Positions 7,797-16,569 of a stretch of DNA of 64,000 nt are shown here, piece after piece (position 1 is the first letter of the stretch; each line of letters starts with the position of its first letter). Location: contig CADCCB010000001.1 in assembly GCA_902799905.1 (NCBI GenBank), forward strand, positions 62,001-126,000. Reading direction: 5' to 3'. The DNA comes from an uncultured Prevotellaceae bacterium. Its GTDB lineage: Bacteria > Bacteroidota > Bacteroidia > Bacteroidales > Bacteroidaceae. The notes under the pieces were generated by a model, which saw nothing but the letters and a program-made list of their open reading frames with translations, did no database searches and was not told the origin of the DNA. Both the position numbers and the translations under genes were made by a program.

Positions 7797-10399
7797 TACT
7801 TCATGAGACTTGCAATAGTGGCTATCATAGTAGCGATAGAGGCGATACCGGTTCCGAGGGCGACAGTCTCTGTTGTTGTCATCTTGTTGCTGGACTTCGA
7901 TGGAACCACGATCTCACAACCGGGGCGTACCTTGGCACCTTTCGACACACGGGCCACGTCGCCATTCATGTAGATGATGTAGGCCTTGCTCTTCTTGGCT
8001 TTATTGCCATAGCCACCGGCCATGTCGATGTAGTAACTGGCTTTTTTACCGGCTTCATAGCCCACGGTGTTAGGATACATCACCTCGCCATTGATTTTCA
8101 CGGTTCCATTATAGACAGGCACAAAGAGGCGGTCGCCTTCACGAAGCACTAGGTCCTCGTCAGAGCCAGGGTTTGCTATGGCTTTGTCGAGTTCGATGCC
8201 TACGAAATAGGTATAGGGGACGTTGGTGAGTTCTTCTCGCTTGGTCTGCCTGATATTGTCAAGATCACCAATGGACCGCCCACTTTTCAATGCCATCTCA
8301 ATCAGGGCATCCTCGTCTTGCTTCTTCTGCATCTTGGAAGACTCCAAATAGCGGAGCCTCTCTGCCTCGTTCATGCGGCGCTCCAGACGGGCACCTTCTA
8401 CGTATGCAAGATTGGTGAAACCACCGCACTTCTTGACAAGGTCGCTCAGACGCTCGTTCTCTTTAGTCAGCGGATAGTTGCCGCCAAAAAGCACTTCACC
8501 ATCTACGGTCACATTACGTTGTATGCCGTAGCCAGGGCTCTGGCGTACATAGACCTCATCGTAAGGCTGCAATTTGAAGCCCTCCTCACCGTCAATGACA
8601 AAACCGTCTTTCAGTGTGAAACTGAACGATTGTGCCATAATGCTGTCTTTAGTAGTGGCTTTGGGGTTGAAGACACGTCTCGATACCAGCACATTGACTG
8701 CCGAGGCTGTCTCTGTCAGTCCGCCGGCCTGCATGATAAAGTCCTCGACGGTCTCGTTTTCCGCATATTTGTAGATGCCGGGATTCTGCACCTCACCATG
8801 GATGGTCAGTGTCTGTTTCATACGGACCTCTTCCTGACTTGGAATGAATAGCACGTCTTCGTTCTGCAAGGGGATATCGGCTATACGGCCTTCCATGATG
8901 CCCGCCAGATCGACGGCTTTCATTTCCAACGAACGGTCTGCTTTCATACGGTGCATGATGGCATGGGCAGTGAAGGCATCTTCTGTGACACCCTCAGCAG
9001 CCTCGACGAGTGATTTGACGGTTGTGATGTTCGTGCCTAATTCGAACATTCCAGGACGAAATACTGCTCCCTTCACCTCAACCATGTTAGAATAGCGTTT
9101 CACGATACTGTCAACAGCCACGGAATCGCCATCGGCTACATGGAAAGAACCCATGTCAAACTCGTTGACGGTATGCACAGAGTATTGGGCTCCTGCCTTT
9201 CGTATCACTCGTATGGACTTTTTATAGGCATCGCTGGTAAAACCGCCGGCATATTTCAGAAGCGAGTTGAGGCTCTCATCGGTCTTCATCTCGTAGAACA
9301 TGGGGCGCTTGATCTTACCTGTGATGTTGACCAGACAGTCATAGGCACCTACGATGATGACGTCATTGTCGGTTAGACGGACATTACCAGTGGCCTTTCC
9401 GTTGAGGATATAGTCATAGACATCGATTGTAGATATTAGTCGGTTGTTGCGATAGACCTTGATGTTTCGCAGTGTACCGATGTCGGTGATGCCGCCGGCC
9501 ATGTAGAGAGCATTGAACGCGGTGGAGAAGGCGGATAGTGTATAGGTGCCTGGGGTCTTTACCTCGCCCATCACATTGACCAAGATGGTTTTCGTCTGGC
9601 CTACTGTCAGTCTGATCTGGCTGCTGCTATAGCGTTGACCCAACTGTGAGCGAAGGTGTGCATTGGCCTGTGCCACCGTCAGCCCGCTCACTTGTACGGG
9701 TCCGAACCCCTCAATGGTGATGTCGCCATCGGGCGAGACGGTAGTGTTAAAGGTTTCTTGTGAGGCACCATATACATCGACGATGACAGCATCACCAGGC
9801 CCTAGACGGTAGTCTTGAGGGGTGGCAATGTTCACATTGGGCTCGAAACTCAGGTCCTCGTTGTTGAAGATGTCGTGTCCGAAGATACGGTTCTTTTTCT
9901 CTCGCTCAGTCTCAAGCATCTGCTCTAATAAGGCGATGGAGTCTAAAGGCACGATGTCTTCCATCTCGGCCTGCATCAGAAGGAAGTCTTCATCATTGTC
10001 GTCGTAGGTATGATGGATGTCCTGCGAGCCTTGGATGCGCTGCGAAGAGTTGGCGTTTTTCTGAGTCTTATTGGTTGTACGTTGTGTCCGTTGTCCGCGT
10101 TGTGTCCGTTGCTGAGCGTTGTTAGTGCGCAGACGGTTGTCACCTTTGTCGGAGTCAGTGCCGCCCAGGTTGGATTGTTTCTTCTGTTGCTCATATTTGC
10201 GCTTGACGCGTTGCAATTGCTGGACAGTTACTCCGCGCTGCATCAGACGGGTAACAATCTCTGTCTGACTCGTTCCTTTCTCATTCTCTTCCAAGATGTA
10301 GGTTATTACTTGCTGGTCTGTCATGCCAGACTGAGCCATAGCCAGCCCGCCTGTCAGTATGACCAACAGTAACAGCAAAACGTATCTTCTCATATTCAT
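7796..10399 (-). CDS. wza: Wza-like polysaccharide export protein with six SLBB repeats
   Basis: Outer-membrane polysaccharide exporter of 867 aa, far larger than E. coli Wza (about 380 aa), as is common in Bacteroidota. Residues 1-22 form a signal peptide with no lipobox Cys. A helical section (25-75) is followed by a Gln/Arg/Thr/Asn-rich linker (about 75-125). The poly_export domain begins YRLGPGDAVIVDVYG (about 197-211). Six SLBB-like units follow, marked by GEVKTPGTY, GKIKRPMFY, GAVFRPGMF, GEVQNPGIY, GEVLFGGNY and GEVMYPNTV. The C-terminus (about 840-865) is a hydrophobic helix. It is the first gene of the leftward operon, with two possible -7 boxes upstream. Confidence 0.9.
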   Translation of the reverse strand: MNMRRYVLLLLLVILTGGLAMAQSGMTDQQVITYILEENEKGTSQTEIVTRLMQRGVTVQQLQRVKRKYEQQKKQSNLGGTDSDKGDNRLRTNNAQQRTQRGQRTQRTTNKTQKNANSSQRIQGSQDIHHTYDDNDEDFLLMQAEMEDIVPLDSIALLEQMLETEREKKNRIFGHDIFNNEDLSFEPNVNIATPQDYRLGPGDAVIVDVYGASQETFNTTVSPDGDITIEGFGPVQVSGLTVAQANAHLRSQLGQRYSSSQIRLTVGQTKTILVNVMGEVKTPGTYTLSAFSTAFNALYMAGGITDIGTLRNIKVYRNNRLISTIDVYDYILNGKATGNVRLTDNDVIIVGAYDCLVNITGKIKRPMFYEMKTDESLNSLLKYAGGFTSDAYKKSIRVIRKAGAQYSVHTVNEFDMGSFHVADGDSVAVDSIVKRYSNMVEVKGAVFRPGMFELGTNITTVKSLVEAAEGVTEDAFTAHAIMHRMKADRSLEMKAVDLAGIMEGRIADIPLQNEDVLFIPSQEEVRMKQTLTIHGEVQNPGIYKYAENETVEDFIMQAGGLTETASAVNVLVSRRVFNPKATTKDSIMAQSFSFTLKDGFVIDGEEGFKLQPYDEVYVRQSPGYGIQRNVTVDGEVLFGGNYPLTKENERLSDLVKKCGGFTNLAYVEGARLERRMNEAERLRYLESSKMQKKQDEDALIEMALKSGRSIGDLDNIRQTKREELTNVPYTYFVGIELDKAIANPGSDEDLVLREGDRLFVPVYNGTVKINGEVMYPNTVGYEAGKKASYYIDMAGGYGNKAKKSKAYIIYMNGDVARVSKGAKVRPGCEIVVPSKSSNKMTTTETVALGTGIASIATMIATIASLMK

Positions 10400-10438
10400 A
10401 TTATATATTATATTCCTATATTGTTAACTCTTTTTTTG

Positions 10439-10457
10439 CAAAATTATTGCAAAGGTA
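10439..10457 (-). promoter_or_regulatory. Candidate promoter(s) of the wza operon
   Basis: Two -7 boxes are visible on the minus strand: TAATTTTG (complement of 10439-10446) and TACCTTTG (complement of 10450-10457). Either could drive the exporter operon starting at 10399. The spacer to the divergent tmRNA promoter is about 45 bp. Confidence 0.5.
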
Positions 10458-10501
10458 AGCATTTTCTTTCGAAAAACCATTGTTGTTTGGAAAAAACTTT
10501 A

Positions 10502-10509
10502 TATCTTTG
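10502..10509 (+). promoter_or_regulatory. tmRNA promoter
   Basis: TATCTTTG -7 box preceded at about 17-20 bp by TTGTTTGG (10482-10490), a good -33 region. It lies 54 bp before the mature tmRNA 5' end, leaving a short precursor leader. Confidence 0.6.
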
Positions 10510-10562
10510 CACTCGCAATGCCATATTTCGCATAGAATATGAAGGTATAGCCAAGTAAAAAT

Positions 10563-10961
10563 GGGGTTGACTGGATTTGACGGCGAGATGAAATGGTACG
10601 TAAGCACGCGGAGCGGCGACTGTAGGCTCCATAATCTCTGCGGTCGGAAAATTAATTGGCAACAACGAGTATGCTCTCGCTGCCTAATCGAAGAATAGTA
10701 GATTATTGGCTTAATTCTCTTACAAGGTGGGAGAACGGGACGTCGCTCCAAGGATCTGGTTCCGAATCTGAGGATTCAGCGGCGCAGTGAAAATCGGAAA
10801 TAGTTCTTCAAGGCTCCGATTGGGGAATGAAATTTTAGGAGATAAGGCTACGGTTGGTTGTCCAGGTCTTGCCGTTGCACGAAAATGAAGTCTGGAATAA
10901 GCGTGTAGAAAGCGTATGGTTTCCTTGTGCGGACGAGGGTTCGACTCCCTCCAGCTCCACC
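10563..10961 (+). ncRNA. ssrA: tmRNA (SsrA), one-piece
   Basis: Rescues stalled ribosomes by trans-translation. The 5' end GGGGTTGACTGGATTTGAC and the 3' end GGTTCGACTCCCTCCAGCTCC pair as the alanine-tRNA-like acceptor and T arm (7-bp acceptor with G-U pairs). The tag reading frame at 10658-10687 encodes G-N-N-E-Y-A-L-A-A and a TAA stop. The discriminator A is at 10959, followed by CC and then G, so the final A of CCA is not encoded. It is a continuous, unpermuted gene, followed by a strong terminator. Confidence 0.96.
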
Positions 10962-10965
10962 GAAT

Positions 10966-11001
10966 GCCTCTCCAGGACAGTATTGTTAGGGGAGGCTTTT
11001 T
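10966..11001 (+). terminator. Terminator after tmRNA
   Basis: GCCTCTCC (10966-10973) pairs with GGGGAGGC (10989-10996), with one wobble pair, followed directly by TTTTT. It begins 5 bases after the tmRNA, as expected for intrinsic termination. Confidence 0.8.
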
Positions 11002-11030
11002 GTTTGATAATAACCGAAAAACTATAGAAT

Positions 11031-11957
11031 ATGAAACATGGATTTTGGACTCTAACGGTATCGGCGATGGTGATGCTGTCATTATTGTTGTCATGTGAGA
11101 AAATGGTTGTTGACGAAGAGGAGCAGAATCAGCAGCCTTCGATAGAAATTGATGCCAACTTGATTTTGAAGGTGGTGGCATCAGGAACAAGAGCGGATTC
11201 TGCCCCATGGACAACGCTCAATTTTGTGGTTTATCAGGGCGGCAGCAAAGTGAAAGGCATTACCCAGAAAGAGGGGGATGAGGATTTTGGTGAGGTTGGA
11301 ATGAAACTAACACCAGGTACTTATCAGGTAATGGTCTTAGCGCATAGTAGCAGTTCAAATCCCACGTTATCAGACCCTTCGAATATAAAGTTTTCCAATT
11401 CCGATGGCTTTTCAGATACATTCATAGCCTATCAGGATGTGACTGTTGAGGCAATGGCAAAGACATATGAGGTTAATGTGCTTCGTGCTTCGGCTATGGT
11501 TCGTTTTACTACAAAGGATGCCAAACCGGCAGAGGCAAAGCGGGTAAGGTTCTGGTATGAAGGTGGTAGTGGAGCCATCAATGTGCTGACCGGCTATGGC
11601 GTGGATAAGTCGAAGCAGAGCGTTTTTGTAGATATTCCAGATTCTTTGACAGGTAAGCCGTTACAGTTTGATCTATATACATTCCCTCGCGATGATGAGT
11701 CAACGCTAAAATTGCTGGTCAGCATGTTTGACGAAAATGAAGATCTGATTTCGTATCCTGGGACAGATGAGGGCGTCCGAACATTCACCAATATCCCTAT
11801 CAAAAAGAACCAGATTACGGAGTGCTCTGGTTACTTCTTTACGGATGGCTCGGGTGACGATACGGGCGGTGATGATCCTGGTAATGATGAAAATACTGCT
11901 CAGTTTATGATTGTCGTCAATCCAGAATGGGGAAATGTTGTGCATTATGATTATTGA
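11031..11957 (+). CDS. FimB/Mfa2-like fimbrial anchor lipoprotein
   Basis: 308-aa predicted lipoprotein. The signal sequence ends in LSLLLSC with the lipid-accepting Cys at 22, followed by an acidic spacer that in this phylum often routes lipoproteins to the surface. The body (about 45-270) is beta-rich with a LNFVVYQGG strand, a PGTYQVMVLA motif and LRASAMVRF, which fits the FimB/Mfa2 fimbrillin-anchor family. The C-terminus has a Gly/Asp linker (about 277-290), possibly calcium binding. It overlaps menC by one base (TGATG), so it may be co-transcribed with menaquinone genes, which is functionally unexpected. Exact role is uncertain. Confidence 0.7.
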   Translation: MKHGFWTLTVSAMVMLSLLLSCEKMVVDEEEQNQQPSIEIDANLILKVVASGTRADSAPWTTLNFVVYQGGSKVKGITQKEGDEDFGEVGMKLTPGTYQVMVLAHSSSSNPTLSDPSNIKFSNSDGFSDTFIAYQDVTVEAMAKTYEVNVLRASAMVRFTTKDAKPAEAKRVRFWYEGGSGAINVLTGYGVDKSKQSVFVDIPDSLTGKPLQFDLYTFPRDDESTLKLLVSMFDENEDLISYPGTDEGVRTFTNIPIKKNQITECSGYFFTDGSGDDTGGDDPGNDENTAQFMIVVNPEWGNVVHYDY

Positions 11958-13012
11958 TGACGATGATTCATGTAGATATTAAAGAGCGGGTGTTTCATTT
12001 TAGGCAACCAGCGGGAACATCACGTGGGGTGTACACCGAACGCCAGAGTTGGCTGCTAACATTTTCCGATGGTGAACGATGTGGGGTGGGAGAGTGCGCA
12101 CCGCTGCCCGACCTGAGTTGTGATGCCCTGCCTCCCTCGGTGTATATGAAGGTCCTGCGTGGATTCTGTGATCAGGTGGAAAAGACGGGCGAAATAGACT
12201 ATGAGGCGATGCGCGACTATCCGTCGATGCTCTTCGGTATCGAGACGGCCCTTCTTAGTCTACGGAATTCTCCGCTCTCGGTTCCCTGTTCTCATCTTCT
12301 TTTCAATACACCTTTCTCTCATGGCGAGGTGGGCATCCCCATCAACGGCTTAGTATGGATGGGTTCCTATGAGGAGATGTTGCAGCGCATGGAGGAGAAA
12401 CTGAAGCAGGGATTTCGCTGCGTCAAACTAAAGGTGGGAGCCATCGATTTCGACCATGAATTGGATTTGGTGAAGCGCATCCGTGAACGGTTCAGTTATC
12501 ATGATGTGGAGTTGCGACTAGATGCCAATGGCGGCTTCCGCCCTGATGAGGCGCTCTATAAACTGGAACTATTGTCACAATATGCTATCCACAGCATCGA
12601 ACAACCCATTAAACAGAAACAATGGGCAATGATGGCGGAACTCTGTCGCGAAGCCCCGCTGCCTATCGCTCTTGATGAAGAACTTATCGGTGTGAACGAC
12701 CCTGAGACGAAGAGGCTGATGCTTCGTATCATCAAACCTCGTTATATTGTCCTTAAACCATCGCTTCATGGTGGTATGATGGGATGCAGGGAATGGATAG
12801 AGATTGCCAAGGATGAGGGCATCGGTTCGTGGATTACCTCTGCCTTAGAGAGTAACATCGGTCTGAATGCTATCGCCCAGTTTTGTAGCGATGTCTATGG
12901 CGAAGACATCACTTTCCCGCAAGGACTGGGTACGGGACAACTCTTCATGGACAACATCCCCATGTCGTTGGAAATACGTGGCGACAAATTATGGATCTTG
13001 AAGAATTCTTAG
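11957..13012 (+). CDS. menC: o-Succinylbenzoate synthase
   Basis: Enolase-superfamily enzyme that dehydrates SHCHC to o-succinylbenzoate in menaquinone synthesis (cytoplasm). About 351 aa. Visible active-site elements: VKLKVG (Lys pair near 157-159), RLDANGG (Asp near 189), IEQP (Glu near 215), ALDEE (Asp near 240) and VLKPS (Lys near 267), the full Lys-Asp-Glu-Asp-Lys set. A TTG at 11954 would extend it by one codon; I prefer ATG 11957, which shares a base with the preceding stop. The next gene, menE, overlaps by 22 bp and catalyses the next step. Confidence 0.93.
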   Translation: MTMIHVDIKERVFHFRQPAGTSRGVYTERQSWLLTFSDGERCGVGECAPLPDLSCDALPPSVYMKVLRGFCDQVEKTGEIDYEAMRDYPSMLFGIETALLSLRNSPLSVPCSHLLFNTPFSHGEVGIPINGLVWMGSYEEMLQRMEEKLKQGFRCVKLKVGAIDFDHELDLVKRIRERFSYHDVELRLDANGGFRPDEALYKLELLSQYAIHSIEQPIKQKQWAMMAELCREAPLPIALDEELIGVNDPETKRLMLRIIKPRYIVLKPSLHGGMMGCREWIEIAKDEGIGSWITSALESNIGLNAIAQFCSDVYGEDITFPQGLGTGQLFMDNIPMSLEIRGDKLWILKNS

Positions 13013-13950
13013 CAGAGTGGCATAACGATAGCCCAACAGTCTTGGTGCATACCAGTGGGTCAACAGGGCAACCGAAACCGATGCTCGTGGAAAAACGACG
13101 TATGGAGGCCTCGGCACGCATTACCTGTCGGTTCTTGAAATTGAAGGAAGGCAACACGGCACTGCTTTGTATGTCGCTCGACTATATTGCAGGCAAGATG
13201 ATGGTGGTACGTGCGCTCACTTGCGGGCTCCGGCTCATCGCGGTGGAGCCCTGTGGCTGCCCATCGTGGGAGGGCGATGTGGATTTCGCGGCAATGGTGC
13301 CTTTGCAGGTGTTCAATCTCTTACAGACTGCAGAAGGGCGAGAACGGCTGATACATATTCGTCATCTGATTATCGGCGGCGGGGCCATCGATGATGCTCT
13401 TTCCCGTGTATTGATCGGCTTTCCCAATCAGATTTGGAGTACCTATGGCATGACGGAGACGCTCTCGCATATCGCTCTTCGTCGGCTCAACGGCCCAGAG
13501 GCCAGTGAGTGGTACACACCCTTCGAGGGTGTCACTTTGTCGCAAGATGAAAATGGCTGTTTGGTTATTGATGCTCCTGCCGTACACGACGGCATGCTGA
13601 TCACTAACGATATTGTGGATATTCGGGCAGATGGGTGTTTTAAGGTGCTTGGACGACGTGATAATGTAATCTGTTCTGGTGGTATCAAGATTCAGATAGA
13701 AGAGGTGGAGCGACTATTGAAACCTCAACTTCCCTTTCCTTTTTGCATTACAAAACGAAAAGATGCTAAGTTCGGTGATGCCGTTGTTTTGCTAACTGAG
13801 GGCGATGTGGATGTTGCCCGTCAGGTATGCCATCAGGCGTTGCCAAAACATTGGGTTCCCCGCCACTTTCTCTTAGTTGCTCAGATACCACTTACCCCTA
13901 CTGGAAAGGTTGCCCGCAAGGTAGCCGAACAGATGGCGCTCATTGCTTAG
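12991..13950 (+). CDS. menE: o-Succinylbenzoate-CoA ligase
   Basis: ANL-superfamily enzyme that adenylates o-succinylbenzoate and forms its CoA thioester. The P-loop HTSGSTGQPKP is at residues 20-30, STYGMTETLSHIAL at about 150-163, the hinge GRRDNVICSGGIKI at about 220-233, and the catalytic lysine lies in PTGKVARK near the C-terminus. At 319 aa it is shorter than the 450-490 aa enzymes of Bacilli because the N-terminal subdomain is mostly absent; compact MenE proteins are usual in Bacteroidota. Starts inside menC and ends with a 4-bp convergent overlap with aroB. Confidence 0.9.
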   Translation: MDLEEFLAEWHNDSPTVLVHTSGSTGQPKPMLVEKRRMEASARITCRFLKLKEGNTALLCMSLDYIAGKMMVVRALTCGLRLIAVEPCGCPSWEGDVDFAAMVPLQVFNLLQTAEGRERLIHIRHLIIGGGAIDDALSRVLIGFPNQIWSTYGMTETLSHIALRRLNGPEASEWYTPFEGVTLSQDENGCLVIDAPAVHDGMLITNDIVDIRADGCFKVLGRRDNVICSGGIKIQIEEVERLLKPQLPFPFCITKRKDAKFGDAVVLLTEGDVDVARQVCHQALPKHWVPRHFLLVAQIPLTPTGKVARKVAEQMALIA

Positions 13951-14996
13951 CCCTCGCGGTAGAAATCCAAAGATTCCTCTATCTCTTTCTTTGTGGCGGT
14001 CTGGTTGATACGGATGTCGCCGATGCCGCCTAGGAGGGTGAAGTTAATGTCGTTGCCAATGTTCTTCTTGTCGTGGGCCATCAGTTCTAGCAGGGTGGGG
14101 TAGTCATCGCATGTGATGGGCATACGTCCGTAGTGGTCGAAGATGAAATGTGTCATCTGGCGCATCTTGTCAACAGGAAATCCTGTCTTAATGACGCTCA
14201 AGTAGAGTTCGCATACCAGTCCCCATGCCACGGCATAGCCGTGAAGGACGGGGTTGCGCTGTAGGGCCAGCGACTCGAAGGCATGGCCAACGGTATGCCC
14301 CAGGTTCAGTGCCTTACGGATGCCTTTTTCCGTAGGATCTTCTGTGACGATGCGTTCCTTTACCTGTACACTTTTGGCAACGAGCATTCCTAATTCCTTG
14401 AGGTCAGGTCTTTCGATGCTGAAGTTCATCAGTTCTGCCCAATGCTCTTCGGACGAGATGAGTCCGTGCTTGAGCATCTCGGCATAGCCGGAAAGGATGT
14501 TTTCTTCATCGAGCGTGTTGAGGAACGTAGTGTCGAGAATGACGCAGTCGGCATTGCGGAAGACACCTATCTCATTTTTCAGTCCACCGAAGTTGAAGCC
14601 TGTCTTGCCTCCTACGGAAGCGTCGACCATGGAAAGTAGTGTGGTGGGGATGTTTATGATGGATATGCCGCGCTTAAACGTGGAAGCGGCAAAAGCACCA
14701 AGGTCGGTCACCATGCCGCCGCCAAGATTGATAAGGAGCGAGTGACGGGTAGCCCCTAGTCGCTGCAGTTCGCTCCATACATGACAGACGGATTCCAGTG
14801 TCTTATTGGTGTCGCCTGAAGAAATCGTTATTTCTTGGGCTCCTTCAATACTTTTGAAACCCTTGACTACAGGCAGGCAGAGACAATGGGTGGTGTCGTC
14901 GGTGAGTACAAACAGACGGTCAGCCTGACATGCGGCGATTTCTTGGTGGAGCACTTGTTCAAGTCGCTCGCTGATAATGACTTTTTGCTTCTCCAT
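13947..14996 (-). CDS. aroB: 3-Dehydroquinate synthase
   Basis: Second step of the shikimate pathway, converting DAHP to 3-dehydroquinate with NAD and a divalent metal. About 349 aa. The NAD-binding GGGMVTDLGAFAASTF, the metal-ligand regions GYAEMLKHGL and LGHTVGHAFE, and the lysine-rich KERIVTEDPTE loop are all present. A longer reading frame reaches 15032, but its extra codons overlap the -7 box of this gene's promoter, so MEKQKVII at 14996 is the better start. Divergent from infC. Confidence 0.94.
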   Translation of the reverse strand: MEKQKVIISERLEQVLHQEIAACQADRLFVLTDDTTHCLCLPVVKGFKSIEGAQEITISSGDTNKTLESVCHVWSELQRLGATRHSLLINLGGGMVTDLGAFAASTFKRGISIINIPTTLLSMVDASVGGKTGFNFGGLKNEIGVFRNADCVILDTTFLNTLDEENILSGYAEMLKHGLISSEEHWAELMNFSIERPDLKELGMLVAKSVQVKERIVTEDPTEKGIRKALNLGHTVGHAFESLALQRNPVLHGYAVAWGLVCELYLSVIKTGFPVDKMRQMTHFIFDHYGRMPITCDDYPTLLELMAHDKKNIGNDINFTLLGGIGDIRINQTATKKEIEESLDFYREG

Positions 14997-15021
14997 GAGC
15001 GTGGTGTCGTTTTTGCGTGTG

Positions 15022-15029
15022 CAAAGGTA
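15022..15029 (-). promoter_or_regulatory. aroB promoter -7 box
   Basis: TACCTTTG on the minus strand, 25 bp upstream of the chosen aroB ATG. It shows that the upstream in-frame ATG at 15032 cannot be the start of the transcript-encoded protein. Confidence 0.6.
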
Positions 15030-15092
15030 CATTTATTTTTTATGAAATCGAAAAAATAAGTAAAAAAGTTTTGCTAATTCGTTGAATTTGTG

Positions 15093-15100
15093 TACCTTTG
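15093..15100 (+). promoter_or_regulatory. infC operon promoter -7 box
   Basis: TACCTTTG 25 bp upstream of infC, with TTTTG at 15069-15073 about 19 bp further upstream as a -33 region. Likely drives infC-rpmI-rplT. Confidence 0.65.
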
Positions 15101-15125
15101 CAGCCGATTTGCTTAAAATGGCTTA

Positions 15126-15836
15126 ATGAAGACAGACAAAAAACAGAACCAATACCGCGTAAACGAACAGATTCGTGTACGAGAGGTCCGCATAGTAGGC
15201 GAAAGCGGATCGACGGTGATGCCTACGAAAGAAGCATTGGATATGGCTCGCCAGCAGGGTGTTGACCTTGTGGAGATTTCTCCAAATGCAAATCCTCCTG
15301 TGTGTCGTCTCATTGACTATTCTAAGTTCCTCTACCAGCAGAAGAAGCGTGCTAAGGAGATGAAAGCCAAGCAGGTGAAGGTGGAGGTGAAGGAAATCCG
15401 TTTCGGACCTCAGACCGATGAGCACGACTATCAGTTCAAACTAAAGCATGCCAAGGAGTTCCTCGAAGAAGGCAACAAAGTGCGTGCTTATGTGTTCTTC
15501 CGTGGTCGAAGCATCCTTTTCAAGGAACAGGGCGAGGTACTACTTTTGCGTTTTGCCAATGACTTGGAAGAGTGGGGCAAAGTGGAGTCGATGCCAAGCC
15601 TTGAGGGTAAGAAGATGTTCCTCTATCTGGCTCCTAAGAAGGCTGGCGTAGCCAAAAAGAGTCAGCAGGCTCGTGATCGTGAGGCCGAGGCTTTGGAGGC
15701 AAAGGAAAGTGCTCGTCAGGCAAAATCTGTCGTAGAGGATGTCGATGTAGAAACACCTGCTAATGGTGGTCTGCTGGCAAATGCGAAGATTAGTGCCGAT
15801 GCGCTGAAGAAATTGACCGAGACAGAGGATGAGTAA
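15126..15836 (+). CDS. infC: Translation initiation factor IF-3
   Basis: Binds the 30S subunit and enforces start-codon and initiator-tRNA selection. The N-domain has [16 protein letters not shown] (10-25) and the [20 protein letters not shown] motif (about 50-69); the linker is rich in Lys (about 70-90); the C-domain has [17 protein letters not shown] and the [10 protein letters not shown] motif (about 120-129). The protein runs to 236 aa, about 55 beyond a typical 180-aa IF-3, with a charged Ala/Glu/Lys tail. The extension has no recognised domain. First gene of the infC-rpmI-rplT operon. Confidence 0.95.
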   Translation: MKTDKKQNQYRVNEQIRVREVRIVGESGSTVMPTKEALDMARQQGVDLVEISPNANPPVCRLIDYSKFLYQQKKRAKEMKAKQVKVEVKEIRFGPQTDEHDYQFKLKHAKEFLEEGNKVRAYVFFRGRSILFKEQGEVLLLRFANDLEEWGKVESMPSLEGKKMFLYLAPKKAGVAKKSQQARDREAEALEAKESARQAKSVVEDVDVETPANGGLLANAKISADALKKLTETEDE

Positions 15837-15857
15837 ATCTCAAACCTCAAACCTTAA
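15837..15857. repeat. Heptamer array (3 units) after infC stop
   Basis: ATCTCAA-ACCTCAA-ACCTTAA begins at the very next base after the infC TAA. It is the same type of 7-bp imperfect repeat found many times between 39 and 60 kb. Confidence 0.6.
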
Positions 15858-15930
15858 AAGAAAAAATGGTGGCGCGCCCGGTATATGCGTAGTCGCCGAT
15901 TATTAATAACAATTTTAAATTTTAAAAACA

Positions 15931-16128
15931 ATGCCAAAAGTAAAGACAAACTCCGGTGCCAAGAAGAGATTCTCATTCACCGGTACAGGTAAGGTTAAGA
16001 GACATCACGCTTACCACAGTCACATCCTGACTAAGAAGACCAAGAAGCAGAAGCGTAACTTGGTAGGTTCTACCATCGTTGACAACAGCAACCTGAAGCA
16101 GGTTCGCGACCTGTTGTGTCTCCGTTAA
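15931..16128 (+). CDS. rpmI: 50S ribosomal protein L35
   Basis: Small basic 65-aa protein with the family signature [14 protein letters not shown] at the N-terminus and [18 protein letters not shown] after it. Sits between infC and rplT in the universally conserved order. The 94-bp spacer from infC carries three heptamer repeats and a GGCGCGCC palindrome with a possible GGCG/CGCC hairpin that could form part of an L20-type autoregulatory leader; that role is speculative. Confidence 0.97.
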   Translation: MPKVKTNSGAKKRFSFTGTGKVKRHHAYHSHILTKKTKKQKRNLVGSTIVDNSNLKQVRDLLCLR

Positions 16129-16164
16129 TTAACCTATTGTCTAACATTTAAAGTACAGAAAACT

Positions 16165-16509
16165 ATGCCAAGATCAGTAAATCACGTTGCATCAAGAGCA
16201 AAACGTAAGAGAATCCTGAAACTTACTCGCGGTTACTTCGGAGCCCGCAAGAATGTTTGGACAGTAGCAAAGAACACCTGGGAGAAGGGTTTGACCTATG
16301 CTTATCGCGATCGTCGTAACAAGAAGCGCAACTTCCGCGCTCTGTGGATTCAGCGTATCAATGCTGCCGCCCGTCTTGAGGGTATGAGTTACAGCAAGTT
16401 GATGGGTGCCCTGACAAAGGCTGGTATTGAGATTAACCGTAAGGTGCTCGCAGACCTGGCCTTGAACAATCCTGAGGCTTTCAAGGCTATCGTCGAGAAA
16501 GTTAAGTAA
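16165..16509 (+). CDS. rplT: 50S ribosomal protein L20
   Basis: 114-aa 23S rRNA-binding assembly protein, beginning [18 protein letters not shown] and containing [15 protein letters not shown] and [12 protein letters not shown]. In many bacteria L20 also represses its own operon. Last gene of infC-rpmI-rplT, followed by a strong terminator. Confidence 0.97.
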   Translation: MPRSVNHVASRAKRKRILKLTRGYFGARKNVWTVAKNTWEKGLTYAYRDRRNKKRNFRALWIQRINAAARLEGMSYSKLMGALTKAGIEINRKVLADLALNNPEAFKAIVEKVK

Positions 16510-16533
16510 GGAGAAGTTAACTGGTAAAAAAGA

Positions 16534-16559
16534 AAGAGGTGGTCAACTGACCACCTCTT
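16534..16559. terminator. Bidirectional terminator, rplT / rny
   Basis: AAGAGGTGGTCA-AC-TGACCACCTCTT is a perfect inverted repeat, with A-rich sequence before it and T-rich after it, between two convergent genes. It can terminate both. Confidence 0.85.
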
Positions 16560-16569
16560 CTTGTTTGTC

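Noticed and set aside
12991..13950. menE as a truncated gene
   Set aside because: It is short but has all ANL motifs in order, with a complete C-terminal lysine; compact forms are normal in this phylum.
14997..15032. Upstream start for aroB
   Set aside because: It overlaps the promoter -7 box; MEKQKVII matches the family start better.
15858..15930. L20-type autoregulatory leader before rpmI
   Set aside because: A GGCG/CGCC pairing and GGCGCGCC are present, but no structure resembling L20 binding sites could be supported by eye; mentioned only in the L35 entry.
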